Source: Alphaproteobacteria bacterium (GTDB taxonomy: Bacteria; Pseudomonadota; Alphaproteobacteria; Sphingomonadales; Sphingomonadaceae). From it: a DNA stretch of 6,234 bases. Shown one piece after another: positions 5,832-6,234 of this stretch. Location of the stretch: NCBI GenBank assembly GCA_005882415.1, contig VBAE01000189.1, positions 1 to 6,234 of the forward strand, in the 5' to 3' direction. The notes below the pieces were generated by a model, which was not told where the DNA came from, searched no databases, and saw only the letters and a list, made by a program, of their open reading frames with translations. A program made the position numbers and the translations under genes. Each line of letters begins with the position of its first letter. Position 1 is the stretch's first letter.

Positions 5832-6234
5832 ATGGGGCTGATCGGGGCGGGCCTGCTGGGGATCGTCGCAGGTGCGGCCACGGTCGCCTTGGTCACCCAG
5901 CCGGGGGGCGGCGGGGACAAGGGGCGGATCGAGAAGGTCGTTCACGCCTATCTGGTCGAGAATCCCGAAGTGCTCGAGGAAGTGTCGCAGGCGCTCCATT
6001 CCAAGCGGATGACCCAGGCGGTGCGCACCGGCCGCTCGGCGATGGAAACGCCCTTCGCGGGCGCCTGGGCGGGCGCCAAGGACGGCGACGTCGTTTTGGT
6101 CGAGTTCTTCGATTATGCCTGCGGCTATTGCCGCGCGTCCAACCCGGTGATCGAGCGGCTCTTGAGCGAGGATAAGGGCCTCAAGATCGTCTGGCGCGAA
6201 TGGCCGGTGCTCGGGCCGGACAGCGAAGCCGCCG
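5832..6234 (+). CDS. DsbA-family thiol:disulfide oxidoreductase, N-terminal part, cut by window end
   Basis: The frame gives 134 residues and runs off the window. Residues 2-22 are a hydrophobic signal or anchor (GLIGAGLLGIVAGAATVALV), then a Gly-rich turn. A helical segment at about 32-60 (IEKVVHAYLVENPEVLEEV) resembles the N-terminal domain of ScsC/Com1-like DsbA relatives. The thioredoxin fold starts near 86 with VVLVEFFDYACGYC, placing the redox pair at C97 and C100. The cis-Pro loop is outside the window. The family oxidises or isomerises disulfides in periplasmic proteins; which of the two cannot be told from this part. Start choice: AGGAGG at ideal spacing supports 5832. In-frame ATGs at 5796 (AGGA 5 bases upstream) and 5805 would overlap the protease gene and add RRTR before the hydrophobic segment, a more usual signal n-region. 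Those extra codons include the rare AGG AGG CGA, which favours 5832. Confidence 0.9.
   Translation, partial: MGLIGAGLLGIVAGAATVALVTQPGGGGDKGRIEKVVHAYLVENPEVLEEVSQALHSKRMTQAVRTGRSAMETPFAGAWAGAKDGDVVLVEFFDYACGYCRASNPVIERLLSEDKGLKIVWREWPVLGPDSEAA

Noticed and set aside
4382..5920. A 512-codon minus-strand frame opposite the M48 protease, and similar frames at 3555-4385 and 3811-4374.
   Set aside because: They overlap genes with clear motifs and encode Arg/Ala/Ser/Gly-rich sequence without recognisable domains; codon-bias shadows.

Overview
The window (6,234 bases, very GC-rich) reads as chromosomal DNA of an alphaproteobacterium, most likely a member of the Sphingomonadales. The evidence is the RNase E protein, which has an acidic insert inside its S1 domain and a C-terminal GWW motif, and the gene order amidase/penicillin-binding protein next to a divergent rne. 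This assignment rests on remembered family features, not on a database search. No mobile element, CRISPR array, tRNA or rRNA was seen. The region looks like ordinary core genome.

Layout. Bases 1-455 (minus strand) hold the first 151 residues of a class A penicillin-binding protein (PBP1A type), cut by the window edge just at the start of the GGS(T) segment of the transglycosylase domain. Bases 505-1308 (minus) hold a short membrane-anchored zinc N-acetylmuramoyl-L-alanine amidase, 49 bases upstream of the PBP gene and probably in one operon with it. Bases 1309-1777 are a divergent intergenic region. It must carry the promoters for both directions, and its rne-proximal part looks like a structured mRNA leader with several GC hairpins and four copies of an ATTTC...CCGGCA motif. 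Bases 1778-4345 (plus) encode full-length RNase E (855 aa). A perfect 13-bp inverted repeat follows at 4354-4389. Bases 4409-5821 (plus) encode a secreted M48 zinc protease with C-terminal TPR repeats (BepA-like). Bases 5832-6234 (plus) encode the first 134 residues of a membrane-anchored or secreted DsbA-family thiol oxidoreductase with a CGYC active site, cut by the window end.

How the genes work together. The minus-strand pair builds and cuts peptidoglycan. The plus strand starts with the RNA degradosome scaffold and nuclease, then two periplasmic protein-quality factors. The BepA-like protease and the DsbA-like protein are probably translationally coupled: a strong AGGAGG overlaps the stop codon of the first. 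That pairing makes sense because the known E. coli BepA acts on outer-membrane protein assembly, including disulfide-containing LptD.

The most interesting parts for a second look are the repeated motif and hairpins in the rne leader (a candidate autoregulatory element), the His/Asp-rich insert in the RNase E S1 domain, the absence of an AMIN domain from the amidase, and the inverted repeat that overlaps a possible upstream start codon of the protease. I did not find convincing evidence of a wholly new system.
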